A stretch of 64,000 nucleotides of DNA from Candidatus Binatia bacterium (GTDB lineage: Bacteria; Desulfobacterota; Binatia; HRBIN30). Positions 1 to 7,822 of this stretch are shown piece after piece. The first letter of the stretch is position 1. The number at the start of each line of letters is the position of its first letter. Location of the stretch: assembly GCA_937925685.1 (NCBI GenBank), contig CALAMI010000013.1, positions 1 through 64,000 on the forward strand. The letters are read 5' to 3'. The notes beneath the pieces were generated by a model that was given only the letters and a program-made list of their open reading frames with translations, was not told the origin of the DNA and searched no databases. The position numbers and the translations under genes are program-made.

Positions 1-2379
1 CTCCGCTACGTCGCAAATGCCGGCAGCGTTGCGACACAGCGTGCCGGAAGGAGCGAACGTATCGGCCGGACAAGTCGGGCTCGAGCCCGTGCAGGTCTCC
101 GTTACATCGCACACGCTCACCGCCGCACGGCAGATGGTTCCCGCTGGGGAGAGCTGGTTTGCCGGGCAGCTTGCGCTCGTGCCAGTGCACGTCTCCGCTG
201 GATCACAGGCTCCAGCCGAGGCATTGCACACCGTACCTGCCGGGGACAAGGAATCTGCGGGACAAAGCGCGGATGTGCCCGTACACGCTTCTGCCGGGTC
301 GCAGGCACCAGCAGAGGAGCGGCAAATGTGGCTCGCGGTTCGGAATCGGCAAGCCGTGGTACAGCAGGCACTGGAGCTGCCGTTACTTGCGCCAAGATCG
401 CATTGTTCACCGGTTTCCAACACGCCGTTACTGCAGATAGGTAAAGGCGCCACCGACCAGCCGGAGTCAGGCTGGTTGTCGTCGAGAATTTTGCCGTTCA
501 ACGTCAAAGGGTGTGCACGCGCACTGCTGCCACCAGCCCCCTGGAAGCCAATGGTAGCGCTTTGCCCATTGGCATTGGGACTGAGCGGTCCGCGGTATTT
601 CACGGTCAGCACATTCGACCCCTCGTGAATTTTGACCTGGCCGTTGACCTTCTGGCCGGAGTCGCTGAAGAGCCGCGTTTGGAAGTCCACAATGAAGACC
701 CGGTTCGGGGATGTGCCAACCGTTCCGTACCTAATATGGCTGCCTTCGGTAACCAAATCGTCCCAGTACCAGAAGAGAGCCGGGGTACTGATGGCCCCCC
801 AAGGTAATCCGGTGTTCGTAAACGTGTTTGCCGCGGTGGTTGTGCCGAAGACGATATATCCGTTCGTGGACAAGGTTGCGGTTGTGTAGTCGACCCCATC
901 GATATTGACGGCGAAGGGTAGCGTGATTCCGGCCACGGTGTTGTCGCCACTCAAGGTCTGTAGGCCCGAAACGGTGCTAGTGTTGATATCATCCGGGCTG
1001 TGAGCGGTGATGGAATGCAACGGGAACAGCGCAGGCCGACTGACATCGATCGACCAGCCTTCGTCTGGTCGATTGTCGTCGAGGATTTTTCCGTTGCACG
1101 TGAGCGGCTGGGCAACCGCACCGGTGCCACCAGCCCCCTGGAACCCTATCGTTGCCGACTGGCCATTGGCGAGGTATCCAGAATTACGGTACCGGACGCT
1201 GATCAACTGAGAACCGCCGTTGATGGGACCCTCGTGGATCTGGACCTGAAAGCGAATGTCATCGTTGCCGCTAGCTTCGGATGCCGGATCGACGTCAACT
1301 TCGTAGTCTACAATGAAAGTCCGATTGGGCGCGGAACCAACCGTGCCGTAGCGGACGTGGGTGCCGAAGGTCATGAGATCGTCCCAGTAAGCAGCCAGTA
1401 ATGGATTGGAATGCTTTGCTGTAGGCAGACACGTATTGACTGGGTCAGCGTTATTCGGACCGCAACCGCTGGTGCAGCTGTTGCCCCCGAACTCGAGCCA
1501 TCCATTGGTCGAGATCGCTAAGGTCGAGTACGTATTGCCTTCGATCGTGACCGTAAAGGGCAAGGAAACGGTGGTTACTGCGTCGTCGCCCTGCAAGGTC
1601 GTAAAGCCGCCGATATCATTTGGACTATGTGCGGTAATGGCATGGGCCGTGACCAGGCCATTGCGGGGAACATCCACCGAGAAGCCCTCGCCGGGCCGGT
1701 CGTCGTCCAGGATCTTTCCATTGCAGGTTAGGCCCTGAACCCGTGCAGAACTTCCCCCGGCGCCTTGAAAGCCAATGGTGGCTGACTGGCCATTGGCCAT
1801 ATGCCCAGTGCTGATGTAGCGCACGTGAATGGTCTGTGAACCGTTGTTGACGTTGCCCTCGTGAACCTGGACCTGGAATCTCAAGTCATCACAGGCTTGG
1901 TTGAGAAGTCCACAGAGTTCCTGGGAAGGGTCGACGTCGGCCTGGTAGTCGACAATAAATGTCCGGTTCGGCGAAGTGCCGACCACGCCATAGCGGATGT
2001 GCGATCCAAAAGTATTCAAATCGTCCCAGTACGCCGCCAGGAAAGGATTCGTGTGTTTCGAGGTGGGCAGACAGGTGTTGGTCGGATCCGAGTTCGCTGT
2101 GCCGCACCCACTCGTGCAGGTGTTGCCACCGAATTCGATCCACCCGTTCGTTGAAATCGCGACGGTCGTGTACGAAACCCCTTCGATCCTTACCGGAAAA
2201 GGGAGGGCCACGGTAGCGAGCGCATCGTTGCCCGAAAGCGTTGAGAATCCGGAAATATCGTCTGGGCTGTGAGCAACAATGGCATTGAGCGACACGTCTG
2301 CCTCGAGCCGGGGGGCTAGGAGGAGACCGATTCCAAGAAGGCTCATACCAGCTATTTTCGCAGGGTTTATCGTGCTCAT
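1..2379 (-). CDS. Secreted protein with three nidogen-like repeats and disintegrin-like Cys repeats (partial)
   Basis: The reading frame is open from the ATG at 2379 to the left edge (793 codons), so the C-terminus is missing. Residues 1-27 look like a signal peptide ending LEA|D. Three related blocks of about 205 residues start near residues 32, 245 and 453. Each has AHSPDDI, STNGWIEFGG, AAYWDDL, RYGTVG, QSATIGFQGAGG and CNGKILDD-type motifs, which I read as nidogen (NIDO)-like beta-sandwich units. From about residue 656 comes CSNGVLETGEQCD, then a repeat whose CD[PV]xExCTG motif recurs at residues 693, 725, 757 and 789, exactly 32 residues apart, resembling eukaryotic disintegrin domains. 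The protein is probably exported and disulfide-rich. Adhesion or matrix function is inference. A weak purine-rich ribosome site (AAGGGGGAT) precedes the ATG. Confidence 0.85.
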   Translation of the reverse strand, partial: MSTINPAKIAGMSLLGIGLLLAPRLEADVSLNAIVAHSPDDISGFSTLSGNDALATVALPFPVRIEGVSYTTVAISTNGWIEFGGNTCTSGCGTANSDPTNTCLPTSKHTNPFLAAYWDDLNTFGSHIRYGVVGTSPNRTFIVDYQADVDPSQELCGLLNQACDDLRFQVQVHEGNVNNGSQTIHVRYISTGHMANGQSATIGFQGAGGSSARVQGLTCNGKILDDDRPGEGFSVDVPRNGLVTAHAITAHSPNDIGGFTTLQGDDAVTTVSLPFTVTIEGNTYSTLAISTNGWLEFGGNSCTSGCGPNNADPVNTCLPTAKHSNPLLAAYWDDLMTFGTHVRYGTVGSAPNRTFIVDYEVDVDPASEASGNDDIRFQVQIHEGPINGGSQLISVRYRNSGYLANGQSATIGFQGAGGTGAVAQPLTCNGKILDDNRPDEGWSIDVSRPALFPLHSITAHSPDDINTSTVSGLQTLSGDNTVAGITLPFAVNIDGVDYTTATLSTNGYIVFGTTTAANTFTNTGLPWGAISTPALFWYWDDLVTEGSHIRYGTVGTSPNRVFIVDFQTRLFSDSGQKVNGQVKIHEGSNVLTVKYRGPLSPNANGQSATIGFQGAGGSSARAHPLTLNGKILDDNQPDSGWSVAPLPICSNGVLETGEQCDLGASNGSSSACCTTACRFRTASHICRSSAGACDPAEACTGTSALCPADSLSPAGTVCNASAGACDPAETCTGTSASCPANQLSPAGTICRAAVSVCDVTETCTGSSPTCPADTFAPSGTLCRNAAGICDVAE

Positions 2380-2709
2380 GGCTATCCCCCTTGCGTGTGT
2401 TGCCCTGGAGCTATCACGGCCAAGTTCAATCTGTCAAACCAGAGCCAGGAGGCCAGAGACGATCGTTGATCGGGATGCCTTCCATGAGCTTTCGCCGGGG
2501 AGTATCAGGAATGAGCTGCTCCAAGAGTGCACGCGCTAACTTGCAGATGACTTTTCGTGAACGATTGACGGCCGAAGGCTCTGGAGCTCGAATGGGCTTG
2601 CTTTGGCCCATTGGGGCGCGCACGGGCGGAGTTGCCTTCGATCACTCCCTCAGTGGCGCGACTCGACCTTGACTCTGTGGGCGTGCAAGAGCAAAGGCAT
2701 GCCTTTGAC
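2380..2709. other. Divergent intergenic region without a convincing gene
   Basis: This stretch separates the minus-strand secreted protein from the plus-strand DUF456 gene. Open frames cross it, but their translations are Arg/Pro/Ser-rich shadows. It holds the candidate promoter at 2410-2437 and a perfect 7-bp inverted repeat AATGGGC/GCCCATT with an 8-base loop at 2591-2612. The repeat has no following T tract. Nothing else is recognisable. Confidence 0.5.
2410..2437 (-). promoter_or_regulatory. Candidate sigma-70 promoter for the nidogen/disintegrin-like gene
   Basis: Read on the minus strand there is a perfect TTGACA -35 box (2437-2432), a 16-base spacer and a weak -10 (GATAGC, or ATAGCT with a 17-base spacer). 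It lies about 30 bases before the ATG at 2379. The -10 is a poor match, so this is tentative. Confidence 0.35.
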
Positions 2710-3219
2710 ATGGAGCATTGGGTTGTCGGCGCACTGCTTGCCCTCCTGTGCGGGATGGTTGGCGCGGTGTTGGTGGTTGTCGGTCTTCCAGGTACATGGT
2801 TCGCATGCATCGTTGCGCTTGCTTTTGCGTGGTGGACCGGGTTTGAGTTTCTTGGCTGGCCAGCGTTGCTGGCGATGTTTGCGCTGGCGGTGGTTGGCGA
2901 ATGGCTTGAGTTTTGGCTCGGTGCGGCTGCGGCTGGCAAAGTACGCCCGTCGTGGAAAGTGACCTTCGGAACATTGCTCGGTGGGCTCGTAGGCGCAATT
3001 TTCGGGGCGCCGTGGCTGTTCGGTTTGGGAGCGTTATTTGGCAGTCTGATCGGCAGCTTCCTGGGTGCTGCGGCGGCTGCGTCTTGGGAGGGGGCGAGCG
3101 TAGGCGAGGTCGTTCGCGTGGGGCGCGCGGCGTTGGCAGGGCGGTGGTGGGCATTCCTGGCTAAGATGGGCATAATGTTTTTGATCACTGCTGTTTTTGT
3201 CGGGGGTATGCTTTGGTGA
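2710..3219 (+). CDS. DUF456 family membrane protein
   Basis: This 169-residue protein is almost entirely hydrophobic, with about four to five membrane segments separated by Gly/Ala-rich turns such as GTLLGGLVGAIFGAPW and GALFGSLIGSFLGA. The Gly-rich hairpins and the length fit the DUF456 family of bacterial inner-membrane proteins, whose function is unknown. The ATG at 2710 (MEHWVVGALLALL) starts directly at the first membrane segment; a TTG at 2611 would add a non-conserved basic leader, so I prefer the ATG. The alcohol dehydrogenase follows after 17 bases and may be co-transcribed. Confidence 0.75.
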   Translation: MEHWVVGALLALLCGMVGAVLVVVGLPGTWFACIVALAFAWWTGFEFLGWPALLAMFALAVVGEWLEFWLGAAAAGKVRPSWKVTFGTLLGGLVGAIFGAPWLFGLGALFGSLIGSFLGAAAAASWEGASVGEVVRVGRAALAGRWWAFLAKMGIMFLITAVFVGGMLW

Positions 3220-3236
3220 AGTGAGAGGAGGTGGTC

Positions 3237-4274
3237 GTGCAGGCAGTGGTTTGGATTGAGCCGGGAAGGGTTGAGGTCCGGGATATTCGCGAGCCCGACT
3301 TGTCGGACCCTCACGGTGCCATTGTTCGGGTGACAGCCACTTCGATCTGTGGCTCCGACTTGCACCTGTACCACGCCACCATCCCCGTGATGCCTGGCAC
3401 TGTCTTGGGTCACGAGGCGGTTGGCGTAGTCGAGGCGGTGGGCGCCCGGGTGGAACGCGTGCGAGTGGGTGAACGTGTGCTCCTTCCCGCCGTAATTGGC
3501 TGTGGGTTTTGCCGGTCATGTCGTCAAGCTTATCCCGTGGACTGCGAAACGCTGCCGATGAAGGTTCTGGGGGTCTCGCCCCTCCTCCCTGGCACACAGG
3601 CGGAACTCGTGGCCGTGCCGTACGCGGACTTTAACTTGTGGGTGTTGCCTCCCGAAGTCGCCGATGTAGATGCGTTGCCCCTCACTGATGTCTTCCCCAC
3701 GGGGCTTTTCGCAGCGGAGAATGCCCGAATTGCCCCAGGCGACACCGTGGTCGTGATCGGCTGCGGCCCGGTTGGGCTGTGCGCGATTCAGTGCGCGCAA
3801 CTGTACGGAGCAGCACTGGTCATTGCCGTCGATCGCGTACCGGAGCGGCTTGATTGGGCCAAGCGCCTGGGAGCTCAGGCCATCCCCGCGGACGATGATG
3901 TTGCGCCGCGGGTACGGAACCTGACCCAGGGGCGGGGAGCCGATGCAGTCATCGAGGCCGTGGGCAGCGAAAAAACACTGCATTTGGCGCTCGACTTGTT
4001 ACGTACCGGAGGGCGACTTTCCATGGTCGGCGTGCTGGTGAAGGAGGACGTTCGCCTACCCCTCGGCACCGCATTTCTCAAGGATGTGACCCTGCGTGTA
4101 GGCTTAGTGAACGTGCCGCGATACCTCCCTGCACTGTTCTCGCTCCTGCACAAGCATCGGCTGCGAGCCGGCGCGATGATCACACACGTGCTTTCCTTAG
4201 CGGATGCTGCTCGCGCCTACGCCATGTTCGACCGCAAAGAGCAGGGATGCATCAAGCTGTGTTTGCGTCCTTAG
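3237..4274 (+). CDS. Zinc-dependent alcohol dehydrogenase (MDR family)
   Basis: This cytoplasmic NAD(P)-dependent dehydrogenase has 345 residues. It has the medium-chain alcohol dehydrogenase layout: catalytic zinc ligands C38 (ICGSD) and H59-E60 (GHE), structural zinc Cys at 89, 92, 95 and 103, and a Rossmann nucleotide site GCGPVG near residue 177. The C-terminal part closes the GroES-like fold. Substrate cannot be read from sequence; the family covers alcohols, polyols and formaldehyde-type substrates. The start was chosen because AGGAGG (3226-3231) lies 5 bases before the GTG at 3237, whereas it overlaps the upstream GTG at 3231. Confidence 0.88.
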   Translation: MQAVVWIEPGRVEVRDIREPDLSDPHGAIVRVTATSICGSDLHLYHATIPVMPGTVLGHEAVGVVEAVGARVERVRVGERVLLPAVIGCGFCRSCRQAYPVDCETLPMKVLGVSPLLPGTQAELVAVPYADFNLWVLPPEVADVDALPLTDVFPTGLFAAENARIAPGDTVVVIGCGPVGLCAIQCAQLYGAALVIAVDRVPERLDWAKRLGAQAIPADDDVAPRVRNLTQGRGADAVIEAVGSEKTLHLALDLLRTGGRLSMVGVLVKEDVRLPLGTAFLKDVTLRVGLVNVPRYLPALFSLLHKHRLRAGAMITHVLSLADAARAYAMFDRKEQGCIKLCLRP

Positions 4275-4305
4275 TCGGCACGCTGGGCCGTTTGGCTCCG
4301 TGACT

Positions 4306-4650
4306 TTACCAGCGGTAACGTACGAGCACGCCGAAGTCCCCGGGTGTAAATAGTTCCACTTGGAATCCTTTGCGCTGGGGCCGGGGGACGTTGTGGTGTT
4401 CGTCGAGATGGTTCTCCAACAACATCTCGCGGGCCAGAATTCCTAAGGGTTTTTGTGCGAAGACTTCGGCAGGTAAACCGCGACAGTCGCCTCCGACCTC
4501 GCGCATCTCTCGGTTGCTTTTGGCAAGTTGCGTGTTCCCAGGTGCGGGGAGAAACCAAACCGCAACGGTACAGGCGCTGATGATTCGCCAGCACTTGGTT
4601 CGAAACCCAGGTCGTCGTGCCCTCAAAAACTTACCGCACCACAACGCCAT
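4306..4650 (-). CDS. Hypothetical small exported protein
   Basis: I do not recognise a family. The 114-residue frame opens with a basic stretch and a hydrophobic segment (IISACTVAVWFLPAPG) that could be a signal peptide or anchor, followed by a short hydrophilic domain with one Cys (GGDCRGLP). It converges on the alcohol dehydrogenase with a 31-base gap. No good ribosome binding site is visible before the ATG at 4650 or the in-frame TTG at 4668. Composition is protein-like, but coding status is uncertain. Confidence 0.4.
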   Translation of the reverse strand: MALWCGKFLRARRPGFRTKCWRIISACTVAVWFLPAPGNTQLAKSNREMREVGGDCRGLPAEVFAQKPLGILAREMLLENHLDEHHNVPRPQRKGFQVELFTPGDFGVLVRYRW

Positions 4651-4784
4651 GATGAAAAGCTCACGCAACTCGGCCTGTGCCCTTCATGCTCGAATGCCGC
4701 TTCAAACGCAAGCGGATTTTTCGACCACGAGGAAGCAGGTGGTGGAGTTTTGCAGCTTGTCGCTCGTTGGCGGTGCGGCCGTGG

Positions 4785-5195
4785 TCAGCGCGCTTGTGAC
4801 AAGTTTAAGATACCGTGCCAGATAGCGTCCGGGACCGGCATAACAGACAGTCGAGGCAATCGCACAAGTTCCCAGCTTTGCCAGCCGGGCTGCTGTTTGA
4901 TCTGGCTTAGAGGCACCGGCCGAGACAGTGCGGCCACCGCAGCTATATCGATGACGACCCGGCGGTCATCCGCTGCGGTGGGGTCGGCATACGCTGTTCG
5001 GCAACACCGCGCGATTCCGACGACCGCTTTTTCTTCTCCCGTGTGGTAGATGAACAGCTTCTCTCCTAAGCGAATCTGCCGTAAAAACTTCAGCGCTTGA
5101 GGGTTCGTGACTCCATCCCAGACGGTGCGGTGTTCACGAACCAGGTCAGCGAAGGAGTAACTTCTCGGTTCCGTCTTTAGAAGCCAGTATGCCAT
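4785..5195 (-). CDS. EVE domain-containing protein
   Basis: The 136-residue protein starts MAYWLLKTEP and contains VWDGVTNPQALKFLR, GEKLFIYHTG and KAVVGIARC. These are the signatures of the stand-alone EVE domain (PUA-like fold, thymocyte nuclear protein 1 family), which binds modified bases in DNA or RNA. Length matches single-domain bacterial members (about 130-155). It starts 9 bases after the stop of the tandem thiol-fold gene on the same strand, so the two probably form an operon. The role of bacterial EVE proteins outside restriction systems is not settled, and no restriction gene is nearby. Confidence 0.88.
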   Translation of the reverse strand: MAYWLLKTEPRSYSFADLVREHRTVWDGVTNPQALKFLRQIRLGEKLFIYHTGEEKAVVGIARCCRTAYADPTAADDRRVVIDIAAVAALSRPVPLSQIKQQPGWQSWELVRLPRLSVMPVPDAIWHGILNLSQAR

Positions 5196-5204
5196 GTGTA
5201 TCGT

Positions 5205-5939
5205 TCATTCCTCGCTGCGCGCCGCCACCGTACCGTATCGTTTCTCGAGGTAGGCAACAATTTCTTCGGATTCGTACATTGCAGTGCCAGTGTTGGGATC
5301 GATCAAAAATGGCACCTGGACTTTTCCTCCGAGCCGCGCCAGTTCCTCCCGTTGAGGGCTGCCTCGGGGCACATTCCTGACGCGGAATTCCAGATCGAGT
5401 TCACAGAGAACCTCGCGGACTTTGCGGCAGTAAGGCGAGCCCTCCATATTGAAGAGTTCAAGCGGCTTTAGGCGGCGCCGTGTGTTCGGCACGCGGCAGC
5501 GACTTCCGCGGCCCAGGCGCGCAGCACTGGCGAGAAAGGATAGTCCGTCATTGAGGGGCCGCGGAATCTGGAAAAACAGTGAGCCCGAGTGATCTTTCGG
5601 ACCGTACTGATGGTAAAGGTAGGCGACGATGTCGTCGGATTCGTACAGTGCAGTTCGGTGGTTGGGGTCGACGAGGTAAGGCACCTGGACCTTGCCGCCG
5701 GTGCGCTTTAGGCGTTCCCGCCTCGGACTGCCTTGGGCTACAGGATGACTTACGTAATCGAGGTCTAGTTCGCAGAGCGCCTCGCGCACCTTCCGGCAGT
5801 ATGGGCAGGCCTCGAAATCGTAGAGTTCCAAAAGTTTTGGGCAGGCTGGCCTTGCGGACCGTGTCGTGACCGCGTGGAAACCTCGCGGGTACCGCAACGC
5901 CGATGCCAAAAACGAACTCGCATTATTCAGCAAGCTCAC
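5205..5939 (-). CDS. Tandem glutathione-S-transferase N-terminal/glutaredoxin-like protein
   Basis: The 244-residue protein holds two copies of a thioredoxin-fold domain like the GST N-terminal domain. Copy one (about 36-112) has CPYCRKVREALCELDLDY with C45/C48. Copy two (about 158-237) has SPYCRKVREVLCELDLEF, where the first Cys is Ser168 and only C171 remains. Both have KVQVP(Y/F)L(V/I)DPN and ALYES/AMYES motifs for glutathione binding. No GST C-terminal helical domain follows. A GTG start at 5939 is supported by AAGGAGGGG six bases upstream. It probably acts in thiol redox chemistry in the cytoplasm; the substrate is unknown. Confidence 0.85.
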   Translation of the reverse strand: MSLLNNASSFLASALRYPRGFHAVTTRSARPACPKLLELYDFEACPYCRKVREALCELDLDYVSHPVAQGSPRRERLKRTGGKVQVPYLVDPNHRTALYESDDIVAYLYHQYGPKDHSGSLFFQIPRPLNDGLSFLASAARLGRGSRCRVPNTRRRLKPLELFNMEGSPYCRKVREVLCELDLEFRVRNVPRGSPQREELARLGGKVQVPFLIDPNTGTAMYESEEIVAYLEKRYGTVAARSEE

Positions 5940-6086
5940 GGTTAGCCCCTCCTTCGGGGAGAGGCTAGTTACTATGGACCCGCAGTGCCGTGCAAGTGTC
6001 CTTAGAAGCAGCTTGAGCGCTTGTGGCTAACTGTGTTTCCGGCCATAAGGAAGCTGAGCAGATCGGCCGAAGCAAAATAGTGGGAT

Positions 6087-6530
6087 ATGAAAGGCAAACT
6101 TACTCACGTTGGAGTGTGTGTGACCGACCTTGCGCGAGCGCGTTCCTTTTACACTGAAGGGCTGGGTTTCGTCGAGGTGTCGTCCTTACAAGTGAGCGGC
6201 GAACCTGCAGCAAGCTTGCTGCAGATTCCGGGAGTGGACCTTGAAGCGGTGTACCTCGAGCGCGACGGTGTTCGCATTGAGCTGCTACATTACCGTAAAC
6301 CGGGCGTGATCGAGGTAGGGGCCCCGCGCCCCATGAATGAGCCTGGGTTGACCCATTTTTCTTTCCAGGTCGACGATGTCGAGGCCACAGCCGAAAAGCT
6401 GACAGGCTTGGGTGGAAGGAGTTTGCCGGAAACCCGTGTGGAGATTTCTGGGGTGGGTGTGGTTGCCATGTTCGTTCTCGATCCTGATGGCACGCGGATC
6501 GAGCTCGTGTACGCGGCAGGGGCGGTCTGA
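6087..6530 (+). CDS. VOC family protein (glyoxalase/methylmalonyl-CoA epimerase-like)
   Basis: A single vicinal-oxygen-chelate protein of 147 residues built from two beta-alpha-beta-beta-beta modules. Likely metal ligands are H7 (THVGVCVTDL), E65 (RIELLHY), H90 (LTHFSFQVDD) and E139 (DGTRIELVY), the set expected for glyoxalase I and methylmalonyl-CoA epimerase folds. Substrate is not predictable; the pattern LTHFSFQV with LDPDG is common in generic lactoylglutathione-lyase-like annotations. It stands alone upstream of the OmpA gene. Confidence 0.85.
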   Translation: MKGKLTHVGVCVTDLARARSFYTEGLGFVEVSSLQVSGEPAASLLQIPGVDLEAVYLERDGVRIELLHYRKPGVIEVGAPRPMNEPGLTHFSFQVDDVEATAEKLTGLGGRSLPETRVEISGVGVVAMFVLDPDGTRIELVYAAGAV

Positions 6531-6592
6531 AGGGCGAGCCGTCGCGGTGAACTTTGCCTAAGGCAGTTTCGGAAGGATCCGGTGATCTCCCC

Positions 6593-6620
6593 TTGACTTC
6601 ACGCAACTCGGCACTATCAA
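6593..6620 (+). promoter_or_regulatory. Candidate sigma-70 promoter for the OmpA-like gene
   Basis: TTGACT (6593-6598) is separated by 16 bases from TATCAA (6615-6620), each matching four or five of the six consensus positions. It lies about 90 bases before the porin start and after the VOC stop. Confidence 0.4.
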
Positions 6621-6713
6621 CGGTGCACTTCGGTTTTTGGCCATGACAAGGGCCAACTGCGATGCGTGTTGACGTAGATTGACGCTTCAACCGGTGACGA
6701 AAGGAGGATGATG

Positions 6714-7745
6714 ATGATACGAAAAAAATGGCTTCGAGGGCTCGGGATACCGATGACCCTTGGCTTCGTTGCTGCTCTTGGTTGGACATGTTCGGCCCGG
6801 GCCGAGGGCGGCCCATTTGTCGGTTTCGAACTGGGCGCTTCGGTCCCAACAAACAGTAATTACCGTGCCCATGCAGAGGCAGGAATCACGGGTGGCCCGT
6901 TTGTTGGCTACATGTGGAACGACTACCTTGGAGTTCAGGGAAACCTCTCCGTGGCTGGGCAGGAGCCAGATAATTTTCCACGGCGCGGATTTCGCAAGGA
7001 AAATCAGTGGACGACCCTCTTCGGCTACACCGTTGGACCTCGAGCGCAAATTCCCTTGGGTGAAAACGTGGAGGTGTATGCCACTGTCCAGGGCGGTGGA
7101 TTTACAGGTCTGAGTGGCCGGCTCACACAGACTTCCCCTGGATTTTTGGCGGGTGGTGGACTGGACTATTACCTCAACGACAACGTCGCTGTTGGCGTCT
7201 TTGGTCGTTGGAACCGTGCGTATCAAGCGCCGCGGCCGACGTTCCTGGTTGGTCTCGCCCCCGAGGACCAGGGTCCTGCAGATGCCCGTTGGGCAGTGGG
7301 TGGCATTACGATGAAGTACCGTTTTGGAACGCCCGTAGCGCCGCCACCACCTCCGCCTCCGCCTCCGCCCGTGGCGCAAGCCCCGCCGCCGCCCCCGCCA
7401 CCAGCAAAGAAGAAAATCGTTTTGCGAGGGGTGAATTTCGACTTTGACAAGGCAACGATTCGGCCGGATGCGGCCCGGATTCTGGACGAAGCCGTGGCCA
7501 CGTTGAAGGCAGAGCCAGATGTTGCAGTGCTCATTGTGGGTCACACTGATAGCGTGGGCACGGAAGCCTACAACTTACGCTTGTCGCAGCGGCGGGCGCA
7601 AGCTGTGAGAGATTATTTGGTCAGACACGGAATCTCTCCTGCACGACTAACGGTCAAAGGGATGGGGGAGTCGCAACCGGTAGCGAGTAATGACACCGCC
7701 GAGGGGCGGGCGCAAAACCGGCGGGTGGAACTCCTGGTCGAATAG
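6714..7745 (+). CDS. OmpA family outer-membrane porin
   Basis: A 343-residue outer-membrane protein. Residues 1-26 form a signal peptide (CSARA|EGG). About 27-205 is an OmpA-like beta-barrel with alternating aromatic strands (GGPFVGYMW, GYTVGPRAQIP). A proline-rich linker spans about 209-231. The C-terminal OmpA peptidoglycan-binding domain (235-343) has NFDFDKATIRPDA, GHTDSVGTEAYN and LSQRRAQAVRDYL. It anchors outer membrane to cell wall. Three ATGs occur in tandem (6708, 6711, 6714); AGGAGG at 6702-6707 gives the best spacing (6 bases) to 6714. Confidence 0.92.
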   Translation: MIRKKWLRGLGIPMTLGFVAALGWTCSARAEGGPFVGFELGASVPTNSNYRAHAEAGITGGPFVGYMWNDYLGVQGNLSVAGQEPDNFPRRGFRKENQWTTLFGYTVGPRAQIPLGENVEVYATVQGGGFTGLSGRLTQTSPGFLAGGGLDYYLNDNVAVGVFGRWNRAYQAPRPTFLVGLAPEDQGPADARWAVGGITMKYRFGTPVAPPPPPPPPPPVAQAPPPPPPPAKKKIVLRGVNFDFDKATIRPDAARILDEAVATLKAEPDVAVLIVGHTDSVGTEAYNLRLSQRRAQAVRDYLVRHGISPARLTVKGMGESQPVASNDTAEGRAQNRRVELLVE

Positions 7746-7781
7746 GGACCGGTACTGCCGTTTAGTCAGAGAACAAATGGG

Positions 7782-7820
7782 CCGAGGGCGCTGCCGATGA
7801 AGCAGCGCCCTCGGTGTTTT
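7782..7820. terminator. Strong rho-independent terminator shared by convergent genes
   Basis: A perfect 13-bp inverted repeat, CCGAGGGCGCTGC (7782-7794) and GCAGCGCCCTCGG (7802-7814), encloses a 7-base loop and is followed by TGTTTT on the plus strand. It sits between the OmpA stop (7745) and the stop of the minus-strand TMTC-like gene (7823). It is clearly a terminator for OmpA and may also stop minus-strand transcription, where a T-rich tail is lacking. Confidence 0.85.
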
Positions 7821-7822
7821 CT

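Noticed and set aside
2591..2612. Perfect 7-bp inverted repeat as a possible terminator
   Set aside because: There is no T tract on either side, and no gene ends there.
2505..3413. Long minus-strand open frame of about 300 codons
   Set aside because: The translation is Pro/Thr/Arg/Ala-rich with no domain; it mirrors the DUF456 and dehydrogenase genes on the plus strand.
4596..4612. T-arm-like GGTTCGAAACC on the plus strand
   Set aside because: No cloverleaf can be built from the surrounding bases and it falls within a possible coding frame on the other strand.
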